Assembly (NCBI GenBank): GCA_010909165.1
Contig: MU008165.1
Coordinates: 682,001-746,000, forward strand
Origin: Anthoceros angustus
Lineage: Eukaryota; Streptophyta; Anthocerotopsida; Anthocerotales; Anthocerotaceae
Length of the DNA stretch: 64,000 nucleotides
Direction of reading: 5' to 3'
Made by a program: the position numbers and the translations under genes. Under the pieces are notes generated by a model. The model was not told the DNA's origin. It made no database searches and worked only from the letters and a program-made list of their open reading frames with translations. Shown here in pieces: positions 23,686 to 34,447 of this stretch (position 1 is the first letter of the stretch; each line of letters starts with the position of its first letter).

Positions 23686-24370
23686 CTAGTCATTCTTGAT
23701 TTTGAAGATCTCCCGGATCTCCTCAGGACTCATGTCCTGGATCATATTTGCTGCGGTTTGACTGGTCAAATTCAATAACTTCTTCATGTTGAGGTAATTG
23801 GTCACTTTCCACGACAAACACACGCTTACGACGCATAAATAAATTTAAGCAGGGCCGATGAACCAACCTTTTATCACATGACCCAAACCAAAACAACCGA
23901 TGTTTGCAACACAATAAACCAGCCAAACCATGGCACAACAAATCATCCGCACCCCATGATACACTAGCTACCATAGCGGCTAGGAAGGCGGAAGTATAAG
24001 TGGTGTGCACAATGGCCTCATTCCAACCGCCTCACATCAGCTTTAACATAGCGGGAACGGCCATTTACTCACATTGATGAGATGAAATAGGGTCGCCAGG
24101 TCTACCTTCACAAATTCTTGGTCCCAGCATTTGATTTCATCATCGACAGCCGCGTGATTGCCCTCAGACTTCTTCAATGCCTCCACATGATACTTGCAAT
24201 ACTCAAGGACCTTCACCAAGATGTTCTTGCGGACGTTAGGGATTGGGATAAGGCTTTCAACGCCCATGTCTTCAATTAGATCCTTAATATTCTCTCTTGT
24301 GCGACCGTCCAACCTCAAAAATCTCTTTATGATCCCAGCTCTTCAACTTCACCTTCCTCTACGGAGCCAT
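23686..24370 (-). pseudogene. SKP1-like pseudogene A
   Basis: Homologous to the intact copy at 30984-31738. The start ATG is at 24370 but the fourth codon is TAG (MAP-stop). Exon 1 is 298 nt instead of 306 because of two 4-nt losses near codons 18-28, which shift the frame. Beyond them [19 protein letters not shown] and WDQEFVKVDLATLFHLIN are kept, with the same GTGAGT donor at 24072. Exon 2 survives as [19 protein letters not shown]...FKIKND and then an in-frame TAG at 23686, where unrelated sequence joins. The acceptor region has lost its CAG-GC context. Not functional as an SKP1. Confidence 0.9.
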
Positions 24371-24742
24371 GGTCTAAAGACATGACCGCAACAAGCCTAA
24401 GCCTCCTCTCGCGGTGTTTGCGGAATCAAGCGAGGAAGAGGGAACTTACAACACTAATCCCCAACCCTAGAGTCGTATCAAGATGACCAAAGCAGGAAGA
24501 GGTGCACTCAAAGCCTACAACAAATAGAGCCAGCAAAAGATACAAATATCACACCACCATGTCCCTCTGCATATATAGTCCAGATTGATGGCAAATGACA
24601 ACTAGTTCTCGATAATGTGAGTCGCCCGCCTACATGGCGCAGCCGACTGTGCGACGATGCCGAGAGGAGCCCATGAGGGTTGAGGGGTTTTTACGAGCAA
24701 ATTAGGGTCAACCATGGCTTCATCTCTCCTCTCGGCAGGGAG
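24371..24742 (-). promoter_or_regulatory. Upstream region of SKP1 pseudogene A
   Basis: Matches the 5' flank of the intact SKP1 copy, with a TATATA-type box at ~24571-24578 (seen on the plus strand as catatatagtcc) and one copy of the agattgatggc...ttctcgataatg module. The second module copy present elsewhere is replaced by other sequence from about 24630, bordering the copia fragment. Confidence 0.55.
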
Positions 24743-26206
24743 TTATAGGGGCAGAGGAGGGGGCAAGGATGGAGCATGAATGGATGAGGGACCGGAGTCA
24801 GGGAAAACAAAGGGCTGAGTAAGAAACTCAAGCATAATATCACCTAGGTCGGAAGTAGCAACATCGTCGGGAATAGCCGGAGCAGAGTCCATGAACAAAG
24901 GACGACCAGGTGCTAACCAAGCCTCATCAAAGGTGACAGTGCAAGCACATATAATAGCATGGGTATCCAAGTCAACCAATTTGTAAGCCTTGCGATCCTC
25001 ACCATAGCCAACAAACACCAGCTTGCGGGCCCTGGCCGAGAGCTTGTCGCAAAGCTGAGAAGGAATTAGAGCTAGGCGGGGCATCCAAAAATACATAGAT
25101 GAGTATTAAGTGGCTTACTTCCATGCCGACTCATACGTAGTCCGGCCAGAACTTCCTTGAGAGACCCTGCCCATGCGCGCAATATCAACGCCACTTGTGC
25201 AAGGGCTTAGGGAGTTGAAGCTAGCATGCACGGCCATGGTAAGTTGACCTGGCCTTTCCGAACCCCCATTCTTCTGAGAAGTATAGGGAACCGTAAATTG
25301 GCGGAGAATCCTCCTCTCAACATAAAAGTCCTTGAACTTATGATTGTTAAGTTCCCCTGCATTGTCAAATAATCGTGCAGGCAAACCGCCATGCTTCACG
25401 ATAGTGACAAAAGGAGAAAATAAGCCGAAGGAGTCACTCTTCAACTTGAGCGGAATAGCAAAAGTATAGTGACTATAGTGATCAACAATAGTCATAAACT
25501 GCTGTGCTCCGCCAAGGGAAGGGACATGGAGTGGACCACAAAGATCAACATGGACCAACTCTAAGGGCTGAGTAGCCCGGCGGGCAAGTAGAGTAGGGTA
25601 GGGTAAGTTGCGTTGTTTTGCATATATACGAGGTTCACATAACGGTGGAGTCTATGAAAATTGTGGGAGCTTATCCCTAAATAAATCATGCCTAGACATC
25701 TTGACAAGCTTATCATGATTAATGTGTCCAAGCCAAGAATGCCATAATAGGGAGTCACCTTTTCGGGAACTCCCTATGTCGGCCGCAGTGGCCATTGCAG
25801 GAGCTGGGGTTGAGGAAGCCGTGATCATTGGCACGGGAGAGAAGACATGGAGGTCATGCCGCAGACGACCTTTCGCAACCATGCGGCAACGAGCAACAGA
25901 CCTTGTAAGGAGGCAATCGCCTCTACCGAACTCCAGGCGAAATGTGCCATCCTTCACCAAGTGTTGGACTGAAATAAGGTTCTTCGCCATTTGCGGAACA
26001 TGCAGCACGTCGCTTAAGAGAAGAACAGAGCCGTCCTCCTCGCTTAAGAGAAGAACAGAGCCGTCCTCCTCGCTTAAGAGAAGAACAGAGCCGTCCTCCA
26101 AGATAAAAGTAATAGTGCCGGTGCCCACAATTATTAGGCCGGAGTCATCATATATGGGCGGAGGCAGCAGAGTCCAAGAGCCAAGAGGTCTTATATTTGA
26201 AAGCAA
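24743..26206 (-). mobile_element. Truncated Ty1/copia fragment: protease-side region and integrase
   Basis: On the minus strand: frame 26206-25652 has LHVPQMAKNLISVQHLV and the pre-integrase LLWHSWLGHINHDKLVKM; frame 25558-25115 has HVDLCGPLHVPSLGGAQQF, DNAGELNNHKFKDF and TSQKNGGSERPGQ, the integrase core blocks. Frame 25096-24743 has KLVFVGYGEDRKAYKL, the post-integrase region. No RT or LTR is found, so this is a fragment. Stops lie between frames. It sits upstream of SKP1 pseudogene A. Confidence 0.85.
26011..26100. repeat. Perfect 30-bp triplication in the copia fragment
   Basis: The 30-bp unit beginning cgcttaagagaagaacagag occurs three times head to tail (26011, 26041, 26071), differing only in the last base of the third. 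On the minus strand it adds in-frame 10-residue units EDGSVLLLSE just before the conserved LHVPQM block. Confidence 0.97.
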
Positions 26207-26454
26207 CTAGGTAGATAGTAAGAGCAATGTCGGACTTCTTCTGCTTGGAAGGCAAGGCCTGTTCCTTTCTTAGGAGGGACTGGAGCCATCAAACATTGTC
26301 TCGATAATAAAAAATCAATAACAGATACAACCCTTTAGTCTCTTAGGTATTCTTTTATACTATCTACACACATGACCTAACGAACAGTCATGACCCTTGA
26401 TATAACTTACCACAATACACAAGGAGGGACAGTAGGTGGCGGCTATGGATACAC
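26207..26454. other. Unassigned sequence
   Basis: I see no ORF, repeat or signal that I can support between the copia fragment and the dispersed repeat at 26.46 kb. Confidence 0.5.
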
Positions 26455-26830
26455 ATCTTGCTACCGTGATAGCCACCGCCCAGTGTGGGAGGAAAATCCC
26501 GGGGCTTCCAAGATTCACCCTCTAGTGGCCACACTTATCCCACTGTTGCTTACATGTTGGGTTTCGTCCCATGAGACTTGTGTGGACAGCCGGATTCTCA
26601 GAGATCAATCGTTGCCTACACCCATTCACAACCTCAACCCCCTCAACAAGCAAGGCACCTCTAATCCTCCCTCTGCCACTGCACACCTTGCTCCAAAATT
26701 CACCAACTCCCGACCTACAACGCAACACAACACAATCAGAGATCATGCCTCGTGGAAGAGTCCACCTCAAGGACCCCTGACCCCATGCGATTTTGTCCCC
26801 ACCTCTAAGACTAACTCCTCCAACAATTTG
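26455..26830 (+). repeat. Dispersed repeat R1, copy 1
   Basis: About 370 bp beginning gatagccaccgcccagtgtg, with landmarks tgggtttcgtcccatgagac, caacaagcaaggc and cgacctacaacgc. Related copies lie at ~30.1-30.5 kb (inverted) and ~59.46-59.76 kb (same strand). Its nature is unknown; an LTR or untranslated part of an uncharacterised element is possible. Confidence 0.7.
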
Positions 26831-26869
26831 AGCACCTTCTTATTACTGGATTTGGGATTAGGCCCTTAG

Positions 26870-27420
26870 GCCTCGCTTGGCCTTCCCTCTTACCTACCTC
26901 AATCCTCTACTCCTCATTCCACTCATCATTCTCCTCAACGCTCAACGCTCAACTCAACTCATCATCCTCCTCTAATCTAATCTCACTTCAAGCTCACCGG
27001 CCTGTTCGCTCTTCTGGCCTGCACAGGGGTCCGCCATAAGCCGCCAGGTTCTTCCTTGGGCCGGGCTGCTGAGTTTGACACGACAATGGCTCTCTGAGTC
27101 TTTCCCCGTAGTCTACCTAAGCGTGATTTCACGATGGCCCGGGGTGCACAATCCCGTATCGTTGTAGTAAGGGGTTCGTTCCATAGGGAATGGACTCGTG
27201 CTTATTCTGCAGGCCTATACAACCTATCGCCCTGAGCGGACTTCATCATGTTGGTCCCAGGGCGGCTCCAACCCTAAATGTGGCCCTCAACTCGTCGGAT
27301 TAGACGCCAACCACCGGACCTTCCCACAAACCCTTCTCCGACCTGCCGAAGCAGGGTTTTAGCGTTCCTCGTCGATCTACGACTCTAGCGGCCGCTCCTC
27401 AACCTCTATCCAGGCCACAA
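26870..27420. other. Unassigned spacer
   Basis: Pyrimidine-rich at first (short ctcaacg and ctcaact repeats, 26930-26965), then a GC-balanced stretch without long ORFs. No gene, RNA or element was recognised. Confidence 0.4.
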
Positions 27421-27424
27421 CTCC

Positions 27425-28090
27425 CACTAGGAAAAGTGTACTTTTACCACGGACATTACTACGGACTTTACAGCGGGTTTTACTACTCCCGTAAAATCGA
27501 GTAATCACATGGCGTTAATGTCTAAAGTAGTGAGAGTCCGACCCGATATGATGGCTAATCGTATTCTATACAAGAGTATGTACGAATATGTTAATGAAGT
27601 CTACATTATTAGTTACTCTTTAAATTACCAAACCTTTTAGGTATTTACATCAAACAACCACGGACTTTACTACCGCCTAATCGTGGTTAAAAATCATGGT
27701 TAGTTAACGAGATTAGCTAACCATGATATTAATAGTAATTAAATGAGTGGGTTTGGTTAATCATATATTGACCATAGTTAATTAATCACGGTTAAGTAAT
27801 CCAATGACTCATGTAAATTCCTTGGGTTCCGTTGTAAATCTCTGTTGTAGAAAAGACCGTAGTAATATTTTATAGTAAATATTATAGTAAAATCCACAGT
27901 TAACATACGGAGTAAAATTCTATAGTAAAAGTATGTTGTAAAATTCTATGGTTAAAAGTCCAAGTAAAATTCTACAAGAAAAGCTTGTAGTAAAATTGAG
28001 GGGAGGGAGGGAGAGGAGGGAGGGAGGGAGAGGAGGGAGGGTAGGCGGGGATAGGATGTAGGGGAGGAGGGAGTGAGGGAGGACAGTTCG
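27425..28090. repeat. Possible CACTA-type terminus, AT-rich subrepeats and a polypurine tract
   Basis: CACTAGGAAAAGTG at 27425-27438 resembles CACTA transposon ends, followed by accacggacattactacgga-like motifs. From ~27840 to 27990 gtaaaattctatagtaaa-like units repeat irregularly. From ~27999 to 28085 the plus strand is a gggaggga-type polypurine tract. No matching second terminus was found, so the CACTA assignment is weak. Confidence 0.35.
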
Positions 28091-28232
28091 ACCAAACCCC
28101 GCTTGCAGATCAGCTACATCATCAGGCGTCATACACCTCGCAATTCCGCCCCTTCCGTGTATTCAAAAACAAGAGGTGTCCTCTCCACTAGCCGGCCAAA
28201 TCCATGGCATTGCTTAGAAAACCAGAATCCTA

Positions 28233-29870
28233 CGTAAAATTTACACCAAAATATGAGGTCCCTGAACAAGAAATTTCGGACAAATCATGGAACATGGAAA
28301 TGATGAAAGCAGCATCATTATAACAGCATTCAATCATAGACTTCCTCGGCATCCTTGGCCACTTTATGGAAGGTACCGTCCCACCATCCACCCGCTGTCT
28401 AAGACATTTTTTTTTATGAGACTCCATCAGCGTGTGCTTGGCCTCAGTGCACTTCAACAAGTAATACTCAACCCCTTCATCTTCAGGCTCTGCCAAGACA
28501 AGGAAATTGTCGCCAACTTCTAGGATATCTGCCATCTCCGAGACATCAACAGCATCCTCATCCTCAGCCTCACCTGTAGAAACAAGTGGAAGGAGGGGTT
28601 CAGGAAGTGTGAGCAATGGAATAGGCTGGTTGGTTGCTTGTCGAGTCAATCTGGGGCCAGCAACCTGTCCATGCGGTTTGATCTTAAAAGTTCTCCAAAA
28701 CCCAGGATGAGGCACCATTTCGCAAGCTGCATGATTGCTCTCCAAACAATCGGCACAAAAGCAGGCAAGGCTCCGCATTCGCAGTTGTGTAGGGTCATTC
28801 ATGTTCTGATCCTCTGTGTGCATCCGCTTAGATCCTCGGATATCACACCCAATGGTTTCTGCGATTAACCTCTGCTTTTTCCAATGAGCCGAAACTTCAG
28901 AACCCCATGCTCAAGATTAGCATAAGAGGAGGGCTGCGCCACAAATATTTTATTATGATCTCACCACATCTGCTGCATTTTGCATCGGCCATTGAGGGGA
29001 CGACTCTGTGCGAAACGCTTCAAAATGGCACCAGCACCATCGTGCTCTCCCTTCCCATGGCCACTCCCAAAATAAGACCAAAGCATGTTACACCCACCTG
29101 TGATGCTAGGATACCTCGCAATGAAATAGCTAGGACGACATGCCTTGAATTGGCTTGCTGCCCCATCTGACCAACACCAGTGTTCTCGTGGTCGAGGGAA
29201 TCATGCATCCTGCATCCACTGCCACTGTTTTAGCAAACAATGTTGGACGAATAAAGTGTCATGTACCATGTCGTCGCTAATAAAAAAATGATAGTACTTC
29301 TCCACAGTTCTGCCAGGGTCTTCTGGGTCAACTGGACCATTGCGCCTATAGAACACCAGGACGAGGATAGAGACTTGGCGTTACGCGTTAAATGGGTCAT
29401 CTCGGACTCCAAATGCGTAATGCAGTACATCAAACAACAACAAATATCTTGGGAAACCATTCAAGGCATTGTCTGAACTCTATCCCTACACCGTTGGATG
29501 AAATCATGTAGCACAAACTCAAGCTTACCCTTCAAGTACTCCACAAACCTCGGATGGGTGTGTTTCCATGAACACCAACTTTATTCTTTTCTTGTCATTT
29601 ATATCGCATCACTTACCACCATTAAGCGGCGCCACTTAAGAATGCGAATCACTGCTGCACTTGTCTCTAAGAGGATGAAGGGAAGTGTGCTGACACCACA
29701 CCTGTCACATGTTCCTTGCAGGCATGCAAGGAAATGCCAAGGAGCATCCTCGCCCTTTGCACAGAGAATACGTTCACAAAGCTGCCTAACAGACACCAAA
29801 CAAGTGGAACCAGCGTTACAAGGGGGTGCTTGCTCACCAGGCGGAGGAGCACACACCACACATGAACAGT
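28233..29870 (-). pseudogene. Transposase-like (DDE-like) protein, broken
   Basis: Minus strand, 5' to 3'. A Cys-rich segment CDRCGVSTLPF lies at ~29715-29683, followed by LKWRRLMVVSDAINDKKRIK. HDTLFVQH is at ~29265-29242, HWCWSDGAASQFKACR at ~29183-29136 and GSGHGKGEHDGAGAILKRF at ~29070-29012. The C-terminal frame 28823-28233 begins near MRSLACFCADCLESNHAACE. This block order resembles intronless proteins with WSDG...GHGKGE motifs found in ferns, mosses and some animals, which look like domesticated or mobile transposases; that identity is from memory and unverified. Several stops and frameshifts (for example after QWMQDA) make it a pseudogene. Confidence 0.55.
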
Positions 29871-30094
29871 GACACTGGCCACGGGGGTGAACCTTGGAGG
29901 ATAGACTACAGGGAAAGACTCCCTAGAGTTCTCGCTGTCTGGTGTCAAACTCATAGCAACCGCCAAGGAAGAACTTGCAGGCTCGTAGGTGGACCCCAAG
30001 AAGTTGTGTCGTAAGGGCGAGCCGGGCCAGCGTAAGGGACGAATCCCAAATCTATACAAGAGGGTGCTCAAATTGTCGGAAGAGTTAATCTTAG

Positions 30095-30480
30095 AGGTGA
30101 GGACAAAATCGCGGCGCGGGTCAGGGGGTCCCTAGGCGCCCGTGGTGGACTCCTTTCCGCTGAGGCATGGCCTATAGTTGTGTTGAATCATTGTAGGTCG
30201 GGAGTTGGTGAATTTTTGGAGCAGTGCAAGTGGTGCAGCTGCTATAGAGGGAGAGTTAGAGGGGCCTTGCTTGTTGAGGGGGCTGAGGTTGTGAATGGGT
30301 ACAGGCAACGATTGATCTCGCGGAATCCGTTCACAAGTCTCATGATAACCCAACGCATAGCGTCTTGTGGGATGAGTGTGGCCCTTTGGAGGCGAATCCG
30401 GAAGCCGGGTTTTCTCCCACAGAAACAAAGATCCTTGACTCGGATAAGGGAGTGGCACCGTCTTGGGTGAAATGCCCATG
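30095..30480 (-). repeat. Dispersed repeat R1, copy 2 (inverted)
   Basis: Reverse complement of the 26455-26830 repeat with many differences; landmarks include gtaggtcgggagttggtgaa. Together with copy 1 it flanks the transposase-like pseudogene in inverted orientation, about 3.3 kb apart internally. Confidence 0.65.
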
Positions 30481-30779
30481 AAGGAGATGAACTCTCTGGT
30501 CACCTGCTTGCCCAAAACATTGTTGATCTTGTAAGCGCGGGTGTCGCCCACCTCGTAGAAGTGCCACCAGATGTGCAGTGCAAATATCTTGTAGATATCC
30601 AGGATTTGCACATCGGGGTTTTGAAGAGGTAGGATTGAACGAACGAGTTGTAGAAGGTGATGGCATTGGGTGCCCCAGAGTCGAATCCAACCTGCCACCA
30701 AGTGCTCAGGTGGGTTTTGTCCGTGGTCATGCCGCCTAGCCCGGTGCTGTCGGTGTAGGCGAAGTAGCTAACATGTATA
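30481..30779 (-). other. Unassigned coding-like fragment
   Basis: A minus-strand frame contains QILDIYKIFALHIWWHFYEV and GKQVTREFISFMGISPKT (30630-30450). It reads into the R1 repeat without a stop. I do not recognise a family; it may be an eroded exon. Confidence 0.35.
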
Positions 30780-30983
30780 CGGGCCATACACAATGCACCA
30801 ACTAGTGCTAACCAACAAGTAAAATCATTTATCAACAAGAGAAAAAATGACAGAACATAAGCAAGCACAAAAATCCCTGAACGCGTAGGGCTACATTGAC
30901 ATATACCACCCTAGCTTGCCCCCGCAAATGTAACATCTAGAGTCCACATCCTTCACCAATGTGGAGGAGTACAACTGAAACTC

Positions 30984-31738
30984 CTATACGAAGACCCACT
31001 CAAACTTCCTCCTAATCTCCGCTTCCTCCGCTAGAGTGAGGTCATTCTTGATTTTGAATGTCTTTCGAATCTCCTCAGGACTCTTATCCTCGATCATATT
31101 TGCCACGGCTTGACAGGCCAAATCGAGTAGCTTCTTGATGTTGAGGTAATTGGCTGCCTGCTCCACACCACAAACAGATGTTTACAATCTTGTATAGCAA
31201 AGCAAGAAGGGCCTCATGATCATGAACTCTTTATCCCATGATGCAAACAAAAACAACTGAAGTTTGCAACACAACAAACCAGCCAAACCATGGAACAACA
31301 AATCATCCGCACCCCATGATACACTAGCTACCACAGCAGCTAGGAAGGCAGAAGTATAAGTGTTTTGCACAATGGCCTCATTCCAACCGCCTCACATCAG
31401 CTTTAACATAACAAGAGCGGCCATTTACTCACATTGATGAGGCGAAATAGGGTTGCCAAGTCGAGCTTCACAAATTCTTGGTCCCAGCACTTGATTTCAT
31501 CGTCGACGGCCACTTGATTGCCCTCAGACTTCTTCAATGCCTCCACATGATACTTGCAATACTCAAGGACCTTTGCCAAGATGTTATTGCGGACGTTAGG
31601 GATTGGGATAAGGCTTTCAACGCCCATGTCTTCAATTAGATCCTTCAATATCTGACTCTCTTGTGCGACAGCTTCGTCAACCTCAAAAATCTCATTATGA
31701 TCCCAGCTCTTCAACTTCACCTTCCTCTCTGGAGCCAT
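30984..31738 (-). CDS. SKP1: SKP1-like protein B (two exons), SCF ubiquitin-ligase adaptor
   Basis: Exon 1 is 31738-31433 (102 codons, phase 0), intron 31432-31158 (275 nt, GTGAGT donor, CAG acceptor), exon 2 31157-30984; total 159 residues, the usual SKP1 size. The N-terminal POZ-like domain has [20 protein letters not shown] and [38 protein letters not shown] ends exon 1. Exon 2 gives [20 protein letters not shown], then [17 protein letters not shown] and a C terminus ending FEWVFV, the dimerisation/F-box-binding tail of the family. SKP1 links CUL1 to F-box proteins for substrate ubiquitination. ATG in gagccATGGct is a good start context. It is the only copy here with everything intact. Confidence 0.92.
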
Positions 31739-31970
31739 GGCTGCTACAGCTAGACCTGGCAACAAGCACACAAACCTAAGCCTCCTCTTGCCCGTGCATG
31801 GCACACTAGAATCCGAGCGAGGGAAGAGGGAACTTACAACACTAATCTCCAACCCTAGAGTCGTATCAAGACAAGCCAGACGACCCGAAACAGATTTAGA
31901 AGAGGCGCACTCAAAGCCTACGACAAATAGAGCCAGCGAAGATGCAAATATCACACCACCATGTCCCTCT

Positions 31971-32100
31971 GCATATATAGTCCAGATTGATGGCAGCCGA
32001 CAACTAGTTCTCGATAATGTAAGCTGTCACCTGCCTACATATATAGGCCAGATTAATGGTGGTTGGCAACAACTGGTTCTCGATAACATACGCTGTCGGG
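31971..32100 (-). promoter_or_regulatory. Duplicated TATA module upstream of SKP1 B
   Basis: TATA-type boxes (plus-strand catatatag) occur at 31972 and 32038, a 66-bp offset. Each is followed by agattgatggc/agattaatggt and ttctcgataatg/ttctcgataaca. The box nearer the gene is ~235 bp upstream of the ATG. Similar doubled modules precede the copies at 54.15 and 55.67 kb. Confidence 0.65.
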
Positions 32101-33740
32101 CTAGAGACAATGTCGAGATGGCACATGGAAAGTTGGTCTCGACTTCGGCACCTTCCAACTTCAAAAGCTTTGCAGCCTCATGTAAGTACCAAGTCCTTCC
32201 GATTCTTTACCGTCTTCCAATTTGTCAAATAATGTCAATCTTTCAAGAGCATCACATGTCATAGCTAGCTCGCTTCGAAAGCTATCCTACTTCGAGGATT
32301 CACACATGGAGTCATTCACGACCATCTCAAATCCTGAATCAGGCATTGGTGCTGGAAGAGACCTACCGTGGCTACTCTGAAGAGGATGGCACTCAGCATC
32401 TTGTGCGTACAGTGCTGTATACCACCAGAGACAACAAGATCTCCGGCAGTGGCTCTGACGATCTGAGCCTGCAGGTGAAATCGATCCTACAACCCGCGCA
32501 GTCAAACTTCACAAACTCTACCTCGATTCCACTGATCGTATCCTTTGAATACAACTGGCACCAAGTCTTTTAAGAATTGCCAGCATGTGATTGAAGGCAC
32601 ACTTCGGCACCAATTTCACCTTGTCAACTCTTATAGGCTCCAATTACACTGGCCATGGTTACGACGGCATGGTGAATTCATATGGAAGGTCAGCACCACA
32701 CGCGCTCTTCCATGTGTGTGGATGAATAGACAACATCACATCCCAACTATGCAGTCACATCCTAACTCACTCTCGTGAGTTCAGCAAGCTGTAAGCAATT
32801 TTCCCAATTAAGTGCAAAACGTGGGCAGGCGTGAGCAAGTGCAGAATACCTATGGAGAACATTATTTCTATCTTGCTCTTTCATAGGTGTACCAAGAGAT
32901 AAGCCATGGAGATCCGATCAAGCAGGACTTCAGCATGTGTAACACTTTTGAGAGTGAAAGTTCTGAAAAGTGCTACAAGAGTGTTACAAAGCCAGGTTTC
33001 CATGCACACGTAGCGCACGCGGGCGTGCGGAATTGTTCACCGCGCCCTCTAGATCCTCAACAACAGTGTCCTCTAGAAGAATTCGGAGCTCGCCATCCCC
33101 GATGTTTTTCGCCCACCACATCATATCAGTGGCCAACGCAGTGCATCTGAAGACGCTCTATCAGCGGGAAGACGAAGAGCGATTTTATGGGCACCAGCGG
33201 GCTGTGGCTCGCCTTCTCTCCCTTCCTCCTTCCCTCTCTATTTGCTCCGAGCTGGGTGTGTGCTTCTCCACAGGTATGGCATTCGGCGTCGCCATTCCTT
33301 GCACCCCACAAGATACACAGCCATTCACACATTCTAGAACAGAAAGGTACTTGTGCCCTGATCACCGCAAAATTCCTAGAGCCTCCCCCCAACTCTTGCA
33401 AAGCATATTGGGTTGTGGCATCAAGTGCTAAGCCAGGGCCAAAGTGCCGAGATTGCACAATCCGACATGTTGAACCGCTCCAGGATGTCCAGCAAAGCCC
33501 GGGTCGCATACAAACCATTTCACAGTATCCTTTGAATACAACTGGCACCGAGTCTTTTAAGAATGGCCGGCATGTGATTGAAGGCTACTGGGACGATTGA
33601 TCCTCTACCAACAAAAATATCTTTTCTTGGGGTCGAGGTCATGTTCAAAGCTTCAAATTGACTGGCTGAATTCCTTCGTTCTCAAAAGTAAAAGTTCTAA
33701 AAAATAAAAGCAAGGGAGAGAGAGTGCAAGGACGGGCCAA
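32101..33740. other. Unassigned sequence upstream of SKP1 B
   Basis: 32101-32195 still matches other SKP1 upstream regions, ending near catgtaagtaccaag (32180). Beyond it I recognise no gene. Two related segments, 32530-32610 and 33525-33600, share a stretch beginning gaatacaactggcacc. Short frames such as EYNWH suggest decayed coding sequence. Confidence 0.4.
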
Positions 33741-33797
33741 AGAGAGTGGAAGAATGAGAGGCCCCGAAAGACTAGGGGAGAGAGTTCTTAGTCTTTA

Positions 33798-33945
33798 ATC
33801 ATAGTTCATATAACATACTTAATGATGGTTCATACAACATATTTGATTATGGCTCAAAGGACATATTTAATCATGGTTCAATTGACATCCTCAAGTATAG
33901 TTCATACAAGTGAGCTGTAGTTAACTATAGTTCATTTGCTTCCTT
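33798..33945. repeat. ~25-bp degenerate tandem repeat
   Basis: Variants of atcatggttcatacaacata recur about every 25 bp (catagttcat, gatggttcat, tatggctcaa, catggttcaa, tatagttcat). The tggttcat motif also ends the inverted repeat that begins at 34206. No coding role is seen. Confidence 0.6.
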
Positions 33946-34205
33946 GTTACAAGCTCAGCCATATTAATGATTAAAAGCTTTCAAGAGAGCTCACAAATTC
34001 ATCATATGTTAATTGCAATTACAAAAATTAAAGTATTTAAAATTATTAATCATAATACTTATGATTTTTGTTATTTTATTTATTTTGTATAAAATTTATA
34101 TAAAAATAAAAATCTATGAAAAAGTTTATAACATATTTTACTACGAATTCCGTTGTAAAGTGGTAGATCATAGAGATTAATTTCTATAGGTAACAAAATA
34201 TAACA

Positions 34206-34447
34206 CCTACCGGTTATTAACTATGGTTCATTCAAATGCCTTAGACACGTGCTTGTACCTCCAGCACAAGTAGAATCATTGTTTTACATGGCCTCAAGTA
34301 TTTAATATATGTCAAAAACTTTCCGATAACTCCGGCATAGCCAAACTATGTAAAAAACGAAAAAAAGACAAACAAGGTCTATAAGACTATCCATAGGAAG
34401 AACAAACAACCATTTGTCAAAGAGTCATCTTGAATAGAAAAATAGTG
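34206..34447 (+). repeat. Left arm of a ~242-bp inverted repeat
   Basis: The reverse complement recurs at 38340-38579 with high similarity (cctaccggttattaactatg here, cctacctgctattaactatg there; shared catagccaaactatgtaaaa-type core). The two arms enclose about 3.9 kb containing the transposon ORF. Arms this long fit a foldback or TIR element, or two inverted copies of a MITE. Confidence 0.85.

Noticed and set aside
27425-28090. Full CACTA transposon
   Set aside because: Only one CACTA-like end is visible; no inverted partner, 3-bp target duplication or transposase was found.
33126-33600. 140-codon ORFs on both strands near 33.1-33.6 kb
   Set aside because: No recognisable motif in either and no supporting promoter or splice context.
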